From positions 434,001 through 498,000 of the forward strand of contig NZ_CP007753.1 of the NCBI RefSeq assembly GCF_000757845.1: 64,000 bases of DNA. The letters run 5' to 3'. Shown here piece after piece: positions 19,074 to 27,011 of this stretch (position 1 is its first letter; each line of letters begins with the position of its first letter). The DNA comes from Prochlorococcus sp. MIT 0604. Lineage in GTDB: Bacteria; Cyanobacteriota; Cyanobacteriia; PCC-6307; Cyanobiaceae. Below the pieces are notes generated by a model. The model ran no database searches and had not been told where the DNA came from. It saw only the letters and a program-made list of their open reading frames with translations. Position numbers and translations under genes: made by a program.

Positions 19074-19268
19074 TTATTTTTGAGGTCTAAAACCAGCAGG
19101 TTCTATCAACCTAACTTGGTTGCCTCTAGCGGTAAATTCTCTGCCTTGGTCACTTTGTACAACCACTCTCCCACCAGACTTAACTCTGATGACTCTTGCA
19201 CGAACCCATCCCAAAGCTGCTGATTCGAGGACTTTAACTACATCCCCAGGTTGAAGATCTAACTCCAT
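19074..19268 (-). CDS. Hyper-conserved picocyanobacterial protein (PSHCP-like, SH3-like)
   Basis: The 64-residue protein begins MELDLQPGDVVKVLES and goes on with ALGWVRARVIRVKSGGRVVV and a basic C-terminal half, a pattern of short beta strands as in SH3-like RNA-binding folds. I recall the hyper-conserved protein of Prochlorococcus and marine Synechococcus (PSHCP) as this sequence, with pull-downs linking it to the ribosome and to photosystem proteins; this is memory, not a search. A hand count over 19081-19260 gives about 47% G+C, well above its neighbours. It sits between tRNA-Asp and tRNA-Trp, near rplS, all on the minus strand. Confidence 0.88.
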   Translation of the reverse strand: MELDLQPGDVVKVLESAALGWVRARVIRVKSGGRVVVQSDQGREFTARGNQVRLIEPAGFRPQK

Positions 19269-19305
19269 CTTATGAAAAAAAATAATTTACATAGTGTTGA
19301 TTAAA

Positions 19306-19378
19306 CGCGTCGTGGAGGACTTGAACCCCCGACATCAGGTTTTGGAGACCTGCGTTCTACCAACTGAACTAACGACGC
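19306..19378 (-). tRNA. tRNA-Trp (CCA)
   Basis: A 73-nt cloverleaf on the minus strand. The acceptor stem GCGTCGT pairs with ACGACGC, the D-loop reads AGTTCAGTTGGTAGAAC, the anticodon loop TCTCCAAAA has CCA, and the T-loop is GGTTCAAGTCC. The discriminator is G and CCA is not encoded. It lies between rplS and the hyper-conserved gene. Confidence 0.97.
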
Positions 19379-19431
19379 ATCTAAATGATTATAGGCGTCT
19401 TTGTGACCAATAAGTTGATTAATTTACAACT

Positions 19432-19902
19432 TTATCGATCAAAGCGTTGTTTTACGCGAGTAGCTTTTCCTACTCTATCTCTTAGATAGAATAACTTAGC
19501 TCTTCTTACTTTACCTCTACGTTCAACTTTTAGAGAGGCAACCTGTGGACTATGTAGCATAAATACTCTTTCAACACCTATACCCTGGAAAATTCTTCTA
19601 ACTGTAATAGTCTGGTTAATACCTCCATGTCTTTTTGCTATGACAACACCTTCATAAGGTTGGACTCTTTCTTTATTCCCTTCTGTAATTTTTACTCCAA
19701 CTTTAACAGTGTCCCCAACATAAATTTCGGGTAACTCTTTTTTTAATTGTTCATTCTCAAATTCCTTAATAAGGTGGGATGCACTGAAGGGTTGCTTAGT
19801 TTCAGAAACCATCTTTTTTTCTTTTTGTTCAACTGATACATCAACTGATGCTTCAGCATTTATAACGGTTTCTAATTCCTTCTCTTGTTTCTCTTTAGCC
19901 AT
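19432..19902 (-). CDS. rplS: 50S ribosomal protein L19
   Basis: Ribosomal protein at the subunit interface. From about residue 45 the 156-residue protein matches the family: [50 protein letters not shown] and [17 protein letters not shown]. Ahead of it is a charged, Lys/Glu-rich extension of about 44 residues ([20 protein letters not shown] and on) that E. coli L19 (115 aa) lacks. The start ATG at 19902 is the only good candidate for that extension. It is upstream of tRNA-Trp and the hyper-conserved gene on the same strand. Confidence 0.95.
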   Translation of the reverse strand: MAKEKQEKELETVINAEASVDVSVEQKEKKMVSETKQPFSASHLIKEFENEQLKKELPEIYVGDTVKVGVKITEGNKERVQPYEGVVIAKRHGGINQTITVRRIFQGIGVERVFMLHSPQVASLKVERRGKVRRAKLFYLRDRVGKATRVKQRFDR

Positions 19903-19934
19903 TTTGGTCTAGTTTATCCTACAAGTTCTATATC

Positions 19935-20243
19935 TTAACCTTTTGACTCGCCTTTAGTAACCTTTTTGGCAAATGAAATTTTTTTTGAAAACATTTGAAA
20001 TCCAGTTATGAGCATCCATAAAACTCCAAGGGAATTCAATATTACGTATATTAATTCCCCATTATCGCCGAGCCATTCGCCCTCATGGAGAGACATTAAC
20101 CAATGAACTTGTTCTCTAGAGTAACCTAATAAATCTTTTGAAACCCTATAAAGAAGTCCGGTAATTGAAGATATAAATAATGGAAGAAAAACCCAAGGAG
20201 CCAAAGCCTTATGAAATTGTCTAGAATTAAATAAAATTTTCAT
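19935..20243 (-). CDS. PepSY-associated TM-like small membrane protein
   Basis: The 102-residue protein has FHKALAPWVFLPLFISSITG near the N-terminus (the H-x-x-x-G/A start of PepSY_TM domains), a second helix (ELIYVILNSLGVLWMLITGFQMF, about 63-85) and a loop LLGYSREQVHWLMSLHEGEW with two histidines. This resembles the first two helices of PepSY-TM proteins, which in full form are about four times longer. It could bind metal or haem in the membrane, but nothing proves it. It is transcribed in the same direction as rplS, 32 nt upstream. Confidence 0.7.
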   Translation of the reverse strand: MKILFNSRQFHKALAPWVFLPLFISSITGLLYRVSKDLLGYSREQVHWLMSLHEGEWLGDNGELIYVILNSLGVLWMLITGFQMFSKKISFAKKVTKGESKG

Positions 20244-20337
20244 TTCGTTTCTTTCTAATTGTTATTGATAGACTTAAGATAGCCAAGATCATAATGGCTA
20301 TTTTGAGGATATTTACCTATTACTATTATTTACTCCA

Positions 20338-21177
20338 ATGAGACATTTTGCAGATCTTTTGTTAAATAAAAATAATTCCAAGACTAATGATCAAGCTCCT
20401 TTTATTCAGAGGAGAAGAGGAATAGAAATAAAGTCTTCACGTGAAATAAATTTGATGAAAAAATCTAGCAGGATTGTAGCAACTGTTTTGAGGGAAATTA
20501 ATGATTTAATTAAACCTGGAATGAGCACAAAAGACTTAGATGATTTCGCAGAAAAGAGGATAAAAAGTTTTGGAGCTGTGCCAAGTTTTAAGGGTTACCA
20601 TGGCTTCCCTTCTAGTATTTGTTCAAGTATTAATAATGAGGTTGTTCATGGAATACCAAATAAAAATAAAATAATTAAAAATGGTGACTTAGTTAAAATT
20701 GATACAGGAGCATATTTAGATGGCTTCCATGGTGATAGTTGCATATCAATTTGCGTTGGGGAGGTTAGTCCAAAGGCACGAAATCTTAGTGATATAGCTT
20801 ACAAAGCATTGTATGCAGGGCTTTCGAAAATCAAAGCAGGGAATACACTTTTAGAAGTTGCTGGGGCAATCGAAGATATTGTTTTAAAAAATGGCTTTAG
20901 TGTTGTGGAAGACTATACAGGTCATGGAGTAGGAAGAAATCTTCATGAAGAACCATCGGTGTTTAATTTTCGGACCAAAGAATTGCCCAACGTTATTCTT
21001 CGTGAAGGAATGACATTAGCTGTGGAACCTATTGTTAATGAAGGGACTAAATTTTGCAAAACATTAAATGATAAATGGACCGTTATAACAAAAGATGGAA
21101 AATTATCGGCTCAATGGGAGCATACAATAGTCGTCTTAAAAGATGGTGTTGAAATATTGACAGATAGAGATTTCTAG
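20338..21177 (+). CDS. map: Methionine aminopeptidase, type I
   Basis: Removes the initiator Met from nascent proteins. The 279-residue protein carries all five metal ligands of the pita-bread fold: IDTGAYLDGFHGD (two Asp), TGHGVGRNLHEEP (His), VEPIVNEGT (Glu) and AQWEHTIVV (Glu). The substrate-side HGFPSSICSSINNEVVHGIP is typical. It has an N-terminal extension of about 25 residues (NKNNSKTNDQAPFIQRRRG) before the catalytic domain. It is divergent from the PepSY-like gene and convergent with the SDR gene with a 3-nt gap. Confidence 0.95.
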   Translation: MRHFADLLLNKNNSKTNDQAPFIQRRRGIEIKSSREINLMKKSSRIVATVLREINDLIKPGMSTKDLDDFAEKRIKSFGAVPSFKGYHGFPSSICSSINNEVVHGIPNKNKIIKNGDLVKIDTGAYLDGFHGDSCISICVGEVSPKARNLSDIAYKALYAGLSKIKAGNTLLEVAGAIEDIVLKNGFSVVEDYTGHGVGRNLHEEPSVFNFRTKELPNVILREGMTLAVEPIVNEGTKFCKTLNDKWTVITKDGKLSAQWEHTIVVLKDGVEILTDRDF

Positions 21178-21180
21178 AAA

Positions 21181-21900
21181 CTAAGATTTGTACTTATAGA
21201 TAATTTGGCAATACAAAAAATTAAAAAATTCTTTCAATGGAAAAAGTAGGTGTGTTAAAGGGTTTGGACTAATTATTATTAAATAATTTTTTGAATTTGC
21301 TAAATCATAAATTTTCTTTGAAACAAATTTTGGACTCATTATTCCGATAGGATTTAGTTCTGATTTAAAAGGTCCTAAGATGATTTTTTTTATTATTAAT
21401 TTTTTCTTTGTATTTTTTTCCAGAAGATTTTTTTTGAAAGAAACTAATTGACCAATAAGGGATTTACTAATCTCATATGAAGGATTTAGGGCTGGTAAAA
21501 GTTCTGCTTCAGATGTGTTTATCCAAATCTCTTTTTTTATTAGTGAATTACTTGTTAGAGCAATATCTTCAAATAAATTTAAAAATTTGAATTTGCTTAA
21601 TGCATTTATCTCTATTGAATTTTCATAATTGGAATTTTCTCTACTCAAATCATAGATACCATGGTTCAAAATTAAAATATCTATTTTTTCTAATTGTTTT
21701 TTTAATGACGACTCCTTCCCACATTCCCATTTAATCCATTCATTTGGAGATTCAAGATTTATTTCATAATTAGTTTTACTATGAGTAAATCCAATCACTT
21801 TATACCCTTTTTGACGAAACAACTTTGTTAATTCTTTCCCAAGGGCACCTGAGGCTCCAGTAATCCCTATAGTTTGTTGGGTTTTGGTTGAATTTATCAT
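21181..21900 (-). CDS. Short-chain dehydrogenase/reductase family protein
   Basis: The 239-residue protein has the cofactor motif IGITGASGALGKE (TGxxxGxG, about residues 11-23), LILNHGIYD in place of NNAG, and PSYEISKSLIG giving the YxxxK pair. The length fits a classical SDR but the C-terminus (YCQIIYKYKS) is unusual and no known substrate type stands out. It may act in membrane lipid or sugar metabolism, but I cannot say. It is divergent from the DRTGG gene; the 153-nt gap between them holds a palindrome. Confidence 0.8.
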   Translation of the reverse strand: MINSTKTQQTIGITGASGALGKELTKLFRQKGYKVIGFTHSKTNYEINLESPNEWIKWECGKESSLKKQLEKIDILILNHGIYDLSRENSNYENSIEINALSKFKFLNLFEDIALTSNSLIKKEIWINTSEAELLPALNPSYEISKSLIGQLVSFKKNLLEKNTKKKLIIKKIILGPFKSELNPIGIMSPKFVSKKIYDLANSKNYLIIISPNPLTHLLFPLKEFFNFLYCQIIYKYKS

Positions 21901-21983
21901 TTTTCTTGATTTTGATGAGGCACCAAATAATTAAAATAAATTTACCAAAAAAAATTATTTATTTTTTTATTTAATTAAAACTC

Positions 21984-22007
21984 ATAACTAAATATTTGTT
22001 TAGTTAT
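21984..22007. promoter_or_regulatory. 9-bp inverted repeat between divergent genes (operator candidate)
   Basis: ATAACTAAA and TTTAGTTAT face each other across a 6-nt loop (TATTTG). The element lies in the divergent gap between the SDR gene and the DRTGG/BioD-like gene, 46 nt before the latter's ATG. A run of A follows on the plus strand. It could be an operator or a hairpin in a leader. In DNA this AT-rich, chance is a real alternative. Confidence 0.35.
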
Positions 22008-22053
22008 AAAAAAAATATTATCTTAAACCTATTGATAAAAAATTTTACTAATT

Positions 22054-23163
22054 ATGAGCGATATATTATTAATTGGTTCATGTGAGCCATTTAGTGGTAA
22101 GTCTGCAATGGTTCTTGGGATAGCAAAAAGACTTTTACAAGGGGGGGGGGAAGTCCGCATAGGAAAACCACTAGCAACATGTATTGAACTTACTAATCTT
22201 TCCTCAATGTCTTATGAAGGATTAATAGATGATGATGTTAAATTTATTGGAACTACTCTAAATATCAAAGAGGAGAATTTAATTTCTTCAGTAGGATTAT
22301 TGGATAATATATCAGCTGAAAAAAGAATCTTTAATAAAGACTTACTCCCAGGAAAAGGTTTTGATCAGATTGAAGGATTAGTTAATGATGATTTTGAAGG
22401 CCTTAATATTCTAGAGGCAGCTGGTAGCCTTCATGAAGGTATGATTTATGGCTTAAGTCTCCCACAACTAGCTAGGGATTTAGATGCGAAAGTTTTAATT
22501 GTGAATTTGTGGGAAGATTGTAAAAGCGTGGATGCATTACTTGATGCGAAAAAACAATTAGGTGAGAAATTGGCTGGAGTTGTATTGAACGGAGTGTTGC
22601 CGCAAGAAGTTGAAAAAGTTAAAAATGAAATAATACCCTCACTTAAAGATCTGGATATTGAAGTGTTTGGGGTGATGCCTAAATCACCACTGCTTAGAAG
22701 TGTCACAGTTGGTGAGCTTATAAGAAGATTAGATGCCCAAGTAATTTGTTGCCCTGAAAAAGATCAATTACTTGTTGAAACCTTAAGTATTGGTGCAATG
22801 GGGGTCAATTCTGCAATGGAATTTTTCAGGAGAAGACGAAACATGGCTGTAGTTACTGGAGCTGATAGAACTGATATACAACTTGCTGCTTTGGAGGCTT
22901 CAACTCAATGCCTGATTTTAACTGGTTTGGGAGACCCTTTATCACAATTGATTCATAGAGCTGAGGAATTGGAGGTGCCAATTTTAAAGGTGGGATTAGA
23001 TACTCTTTCCTCTGTAGAAATTATTGAACAAGCTTTTGGTCATGTCAGAATACATGAATCAGTTAAAGCTTCTTATGCTATTCAATTAGTTCAAGAGCAT
23101 GTGAATTTAAAAAGAATTCTCGAAAAGATAGATTTTCCCTGCAATTTTTCAGATAAATGCTAA
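22054..23163 (+). CDS. BioD-like ATPase fused to a DRTGG domain (phosphotransacetylase-like N-terminus family)
   Basis: The 369-residue protein starts MSDILLIGSCEPFSGKSAMV, a P-loop of the dethiobiotin synthetase/cobyrinate synthase type. The middle has the BioD-like walk (LNILEAAGSLHEGMIYGLSL, VLIVNLWEDCKS, LAGVVLNGVLPQEVEKVK). The C-terminal part has NMAVVTGADRTDIQLAALEA, the DRTGG domain signature. This is the N-terminal half of a Pta-like protein without the catalytic phosphotransacetylase domain, as known in cyanobacteria. Its ligand is unknown. A run of ten G at 22141-22150 falls in codons 30-33. It heads a co-directional group with the DprA-like gene and yajQ. Confidence 0.85.
   Translation: MSDILLIGSCEPFSGKSAMVLGIAKRLLQGGGEVRIGKPLATCIELTNLSSMSYEGLIDDDVKFIGTTLNIKEENLISSVGLLDNISAEKRIFNKDLLPGKGFDQIEGLVNDDFEGLNILEAAGSLHEGMIYGLSLPQLARDLDAKVLIVNLWEDCKSVDALLDAKKQLGEKLAGVVLNGVLPQEVEKVKNEIIPSLKDLDIEVFGVMPKSPLLRSVTVGELIRRLDAQVICCPEKDQLLVETLSIGAMGVNSAMEFFRRRRNMAVVTGADRTDIQLAALEASTQCLILTGLGDPLSQLIHRAEELEVPILKVGLDTLSSVEIIEQAFGHVRIHESVKASYAIQLVQEHVNLKRILEKIDFPCNFSDKC
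22141..22150. repeat. G10 homopolymer inside the DRTGG gene
   Basis: Ten consecutive G encode Gly-Gly-Gly and the first base of Glu (residues 30-33). It is the only such long G run I noticed in this AT-rich window. Slippage by one or two bases would frameshift the gene early. It may be a sequencing or assembly risk, a phase-variable tract, or just chance. Confidence 0.9.
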
Positions 23164-23188
23164 TTTCAAATATAGGAACTGTATTATT

Positions 23189-23701
23189 TTGAGTCGCTCT
23201 CTAGATCTACCAGCAACTGAAGGCGTTGATGCCTTAGCTCAAGAACTTGCAAAACTCCAAGATAATGGGAAAAGGAGAATTGCTTTTTTGGGTAGTAGAC
23301 ACGTGCCGGTCGTCGATATCCACTTAATTGAGTTGATAGCAAGGTCGTTAGCAGAGGAAGGACATAATATCCTCACTTCTGGATCTCAAGGTGTTAACGC
23401 AGCTGTTATTCGAGCTGTCTTAGATATTAATCCATCACTATTAACTGTTTTATTACCGCAAAGTCTTGATAGACAAATACCTGAAATAAAGGATCAACTT
23501 GAAAGGGTTATGCATTTGGTTGAAAAAAGTGAGAATGATGAATTACCTTTGCCACTTGCAAGTAGTCTTTGTAATCAAGAAATTATTACTAGGTGCGATC
23601 AATTAATATGTTTTGCCTTTCACGATAGTGAAACTTTACTAAATAGTTGTAGATGTGCGGAAGAAATGGGGAAAGTGGTTAGTTTGTTATTTTTTGATTA
23701 A
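23189..23701 (+). CDS. DprA/LOG-like Rossmann nucleotide-binding protein, short
   Basis: The 170-residue protein includes RIAFLGSRHVPVVDIHLIEL, then LTSGSQGVNAAVIRAV and LTVLLPQSLDRQIPEIK, which follow the order of the DprA/SMF core (VGSR, SG..G.D..A, VL..G). True DprA is over 300 residues and binds ssDNA. This one is only the Rossmann core plus a short tail, so it may bind a nucleotide instead. The start is TTG at 23189, 25 nt after the DRTGG gene stop, since no ATG occurs before the core. It is tightly linked to the DRTGG gene and yajQ, so a joint role is likely (inference). Confidence 0.65.
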   Translation: MSRSLDLPATEGVDALAQELAKLQDNGKRRIAFLGSRHVPVVDIHLIELIARSLAEEGHNILTSGSQGVNAAVIRAVLDINPSLLTVLLPQSLDRQIPEIKDQLERVMHLVEKSENDELPLPLASSLCNQEIITRCDQLICFAFHDSETLLNSCRCAEEMGKVVSLLFFD

Positions 23702-23767
23702 ATAAATCCATTTCCCTTCATGAAAAGATGATTTATGCTAATAATATTTAGCTTTTAATAATTTACT

Positions 23768-24265
23768 ATGGCAGAAAGTTTTTCATTTGATGTGGTTTCT
23801 GATTTTGATAGACAGGAATTAGTCAACACTTTGGATCAAGTAAAAAGAGAAATTTCTCAGCGCTACGACCTCAAGGGCACAGATACTTCAGTTGATTTAG
23901 ATAAAGAAAATATTTTTATAATCACAAATAGCGAACTGACCCTAAATGCTGTAAATGACATAATTAGACAAAAGGCTATAAAAAGGAACTTGTCTTTAAA
24001 AATATTTGACTACGGTGAAATTGAAATAGTTAGTGGTAACAAATTAAAACAGACAATTTTATTAAAACAAGGAATTAAACAAGAAATTGCAAAAAAAATC
24101 AGCAAAAATATTAGAGATCAAATAAAAAAAATTAATGTCAGCATAAATGGTGAAACACTCAGAGTTGCTAGTAAGAGTAAAAATGATCTTCAATTAGCAA
24201 TTAAGCTTGTTTCTGAGTTGGAAGAGTCTTTGAATATTCCTCTAAAAGTTAATAACTTTAGATAA
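23768..24265 (+). CDS. yajQ: YajQ family cyclic-di-GMP-binding protein
   Basis: Small nucleotide-binding protein reported in other bacteria to bind c-di-GMP. The 165-residue sequence begins MAESFSFDVVSDFDRQELVN and has the diagnostic ISQRYDLKGTDTSVDLD, then LKQGIKQEIAKKISKNIRDQ and VSINGETLRVASKSKNDLQ. Two ferredoxin-like repeats are visible. I saw no diguanylate cyclase in the window. It follows the DprA-like gene by 66 nt on the same strand. Confidence 0.93.
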   Translation: MAESFSFDVVSDFDRQELVNTLDQVKREISQRYDLKGTDTSVDLDKENIFIITNSELTLNAVNDIIRQKAIKRNLSLKIFDYGEIEIVSGNKLKQTILLKQGIKQEIAKKISKNIRDQIKKINVSINGETLRVASKSKNDLQLAIKLVSELEESLNIPLKVNNFR

Positions 24266-24292
24266 AATCTTCATTAAGAATATTTTTACAAT

Positions 24293-24502
24293 ATGGCAGA
24301 TTATTCAGAATCTCTCATTAAATCATTGATCAAGAAAGTAAAAGAATATCCTCGTTTTTCAAAAGAAGAAATAGAGAAATTTTGTTGGATGGCGGTCCAT
24401 GAGTATAAACATGGTGTTTTACCCTCTGAATATGACATTAGGGAGATAGATGAGGACCTTTATTTAGAACTTTTACAAGAAATTAAATCAAATATCTCCT
24501 AA
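24293..24502 (+). CDS. Unknown small charged protein (69 aa)
   Basis: ATG at 24293 gives MADYSESLIKSLIKKVKEYP followed by FSKEEIEKFCWMAVHEYKHG and a Glu/Asp-rich end. It is soluble, with predicted helices and a single Cys. I do not recognise it. It sits 27 nt after yajQ and 108 nt before the SPFH gene on the same strand. Good codon-like composition and position suggest a real gene, but no function can be named. Confidence 0.6.
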   Translation: MADYSESLIKSLIKKVKEYPRFSKEEIEKFCWMAVHEYKHGVLPSEYDIREIDEDLYLELLQEIKSNIS

Positions 24503-24610
24503 AAATATCTATATTTATGTTTGCAATTATTAAAAAAATATTTTAATTAAATGCCTTATTAATGCACTAATTAGTCAATTTAAATATGATTAATTAAACG
24601 AAGAAAACTA

Positions 24611-25414
24611 ATGTCAACATCCTTTAAAAATGTAACACCAACAGGTCCCGGTGGAACAGCAACACTATTGATTGTATTATCTTTTACAGGCTTTCTTTTA
24701 CTCACCCAATCTCTCTTTGTTGTCCCTTCTGGACAAGTTGCAGTTGTAACAACATTAGGGAAAGTAAGTGGTCCCTCAAGGAGAGCTGGTTTAAACTTTA
24801 AACTTCCATTTATTCAGTCTGTATACCCATTTGATATCAAAACTCAAGTTCAACCAGAAAAATTTGAAACGTTAACTAAAGATCTTCAAGTAATTAGGGC
24901 TACAGCTACTGTTAAGTATTCAGTAAAACCCCAGGAAGCAGGAAGGATCTTTGCCACAATTGCAAGTAGAAATAGCGATGTTTATCAAAAAATTGTTCAG
25001 CCATCTTTGTTAAAAGCTCTAAAATCAGTCTTTTCTCAGTATGAGCTAGAAACAATTGCTACTGAATTTGCAGTAATTTCTGAAAAAGTAGGTGATACAG
25101 TTGCTCAAGAACTAAATTCATTCGATTATGTAGATGTTAAAAGTTTAGATCTTACTGGATTAGAGATTGCCGAAGAATATAGAGCTGCAATTGAACAAAA
25201 GCAAATAGCAGGTCAGCAACTACTAAGAGCAAAGACAGAAGTGGAAATTGCTGAACAAGAAGCTCTTAGATATGAGACATTAAATAGAAGTCTTGACGAT
25301 CAGGTACTTTTTAAATTATTTCTAGATAAATGGGATGGTAGCACACAAGTTGTTCCTGGCCTGCCAGGTTCAGAAGGAGGCAGTCCTCCAGTAATAGTTG
25401 GTGGTAGAAGATAA
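24611..25414 (+). CDS. SPFH/Band 7 (prohibitin-like) membrane protein
   Basis: The 267-residue protein has one N-terminal membrane helix (LLIVLSFTGFLLLTQSLF, about 19-36), then VVPSGQVAVVTTLGKVSGPS and GLNFKLPFIQSVYPFDIKTQ, the SPFH core. The C-terminal half is coiled-coil-prone (EYRAAIEQKQIAGQQLLRAK, EVEIAEQEAL). Members form membrane rings that guard proteases such as FtsH in thylakoids. The end is Gly/Pro-rich (VVPGLPGSEGG). It is convergent with hemL, with a good terminator between. Confidence 0.92.
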   Translation: MSTSFKNVTPTGPGGTATLLIVLSFTGFLLLTQSLFVVPSGQVAVVTTLGKVSGPSRRAGLNFKLPFIQSVYPFDIKTQVQPEKFETLTKDLQVIRATATVKYSVKPQEAGRIFATIASRNSDVYQKIVQPSLLKALKSVFSQYELETIATEFAVISEKVGDTVAQELNSFDYVDVKSLDLTGLEIAEEYRAAIEQKQIAGQQLLRAKTEVEIAEQEALRYETLNRSLDDQVLFKLFLDKWDGSTQVVPGLPGSEGGSPPVIVGGRR

Positions 25415-25442
25415 TTATTTAAAAAACCTTTTTTCTGGTTTT

Positions 25443-25493
25443 AATCATTTACTTATTTTTCTTTAAGGAAATTTAGTAAATGATTATTTTTTT
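25443..25493 (+). terminator. Terminator between the SPFH gene and hemL
   Basis: A perfect 11-bp inverted repeat (AATCATTTACT / AGTAAATGATT) with a 21-nt loop is followed by ATTTTTTT. The second arm overlaps the hemL stop codon. A smaller hairpin (AAAACC / GGTTTT) lies just before, near 25423-25442. This suits termination of the SPFH transcript and may also act on hemL from the other side. Confidence 0.6.
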
Positions 25494-26785
25494 ATTGCAT
25501 TAAAAGATTCGTCAAAAGCCTCGATAGTTTTATCAATTTCTTCTTCATTGTGAGCTAATGATGTGAATCCAGCTTCAAAGGGACTTGGCGCTAAGTAAAT
25601 TCCTCTACGAAGCATTTCTTTATGCAATTTACCAAAAAGTTCTGCATCATTTGTTTTGGCTTCATCAAAGTTTCTAACTGGCCCATCACATAAGAAGAAT
25701 CCAAACATACCACTTACACTTCCACCGTTTATAGCGATACTGTTATTTTCTGCAGCCTGAATTATCCCTTCAATTAATCTAGAAGTTGTTGAATCAAGTT
25801 TATCGTATGTGCCATCTTGTTTGAGCAATTCAAGAGTTTTTATCCCAGCAGTCATAGCGAGAGGATTACCGCTCAAAGTGCCTGCTTGGTAAACAGGTCC
25901 TGCAGGGGCTACCATTGACATTATTTCTTTTTTGCCTCCATAAGCTCCTACAGGTAGGCCTCCACCAATAACTTTTCCGAGGGTGGTTAAGTCTGGAGTA
26001 ACCCCAAACTTTTCTTGAGCACCTCCATAACTTATTCTGAAGCCAGTCATTACTTCGTCAAAAACTAATAAGGATCCATTTTCAGTAGTTAATTCTCTTA
26101 ATCCCTCCAAGAACCCAGGTTCTGGAGTAATGAATCCAGCATTACCAACAATAGGCTCAAGTATAACTCCCGAAATGGCATCAGGATTTTCAGAAAATAA
26201 TTTTTTTACTGCTTCAAGGTCATTGTAAGGAGCAGTGAGTGTGTTGGCTGTTGTTGTCCTTGGAACGCCTGGAGAATCTGGTAAACCTAGAGTAGCTACA
26301 CCTGAACCTGCTTTAACTAAAAACATATCTGCATGTCCGTGATAGCAACCGTCAAATTTAATAACTTTATCTCTTCCAGTAAATGCTCTCATAAGTCTCA
26401 AAACAGCCATGCATGCTTCAGTTCCACTATTAACAAATCTAACCATTTCTATAGATGGGACTGCATTTATTACCATTTCGGCGAGTTTATTTTCTAGAAC
26501 GCATGGAGCACCAAAACTAGTGCCTTTCTCAATTGCTTCCTGTAATGCCGTAGTTACTTCAGGGTGGGCATGTCCACATATAGCCGGCCCCCAACTTCCT
26601 ATGTAGTCAATATATCTATTTCCATCAATATCCCAAGCAAAGGGACCTTTGACTCTATCAAAAACAATTGGCTTGCCACCTACAGACTTAAAAGCTCTTA
26701 CTGGCGAGCTAACTCCCCCTGGCATTAGATGTTGTGCGGCAGAAAAAATTTCTTCTGATTTGGTGTAATTTAATATGTCAGTCAC
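25484..26785 (-). CDS. hemL: Glutamate-1-semialdehyde 2,1-aminomutase
   Basis: Converts glutamate-1-semialdehyde to 5-aminolevulinate, the C5-pathway entry to chlorophyll and haem. The 433-residue PLP enzyme has [50 protein letters not shown] and [19 protein letters not shown], where the Lys in TTLGKVI binds PLP. The start is GTG at 26785 ([11 protein letters not shown]). The upstream gap 26786-27011 holds a pair of direct repeats. It works with gltX-made Glu-tRNA. Confidence 0.97.
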   Translation of the reverse strand: MTDILNYTKSEEIFSAAQHLMPGGVSSPVRAFKSVGGKPIVFDRVKGPFAWDIDGNRYIDYIGSWGPAICGHAHPEVTTALQEAIEKGTSFGAPCVLENKLAEMVINAVPSIEMVRFVNSGTEACMAVLRLMRAFTGRDKVIKFDGCYHGHADMFLVKAGSGVATLGLPDSPGVPRTTTANTLTAPYNDLEAVKKLFSENPDAISGVILEPIVGNAGFITPEPGFLEGLRELTTENGSLLVFDEVMTGFRISYGGAQEKFGVTPDLTTLGKVIGGGLPVGAYGGKKEIMSMVAPAGPVYQAGTLSGNPLAMTAGIKTLELLKQDGTYDKLDSTTSRLIEGIIQAAENNSIAINGGSVSGMFGFFLCDGPVRNFDEAKTNDAELFGKLHKEMLRRGIYLAPSPFEAGFTSLAHNEEEIDKTIEAFDESFNAIKK

Positions 26786-26809
26786 AATTTAGCTAAATGA
26801 TGTTTTGAG

Positions 26810-26856
26810 AAAAATTTTGTCATGCTCTAAATTAGAAATAAGTAAAAATTTTGTCA
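26810..26856. repeat. Two direct copies of a 13-bp motif upstream of hemL
   Basis: AAAAATTTTGTCA occurs at 26810-26822 and again at 26844-26856, 34 nt apart start to start (about three helical turns). The pair lies 25-71 nt upstream of the hemL GTG. It could be a regulator site. In AT-rich DNA chance repeats of this kind occur, so confidence is low. Confidence 0.3.
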
Positions 26857-27011
26857 ATCAAATTGAAATTCTACATTATGATATTTTTATTGCGATAGTT
26901 TGGATTGTAAATTATTAATTTAAAAGAAATCATGATAAAAAACAATACTAATTTAGATATCTCTTTATTAATGCGCGTTTTCAGGAATTAAAGAAATTCA
27001 ATTTAATTAAT

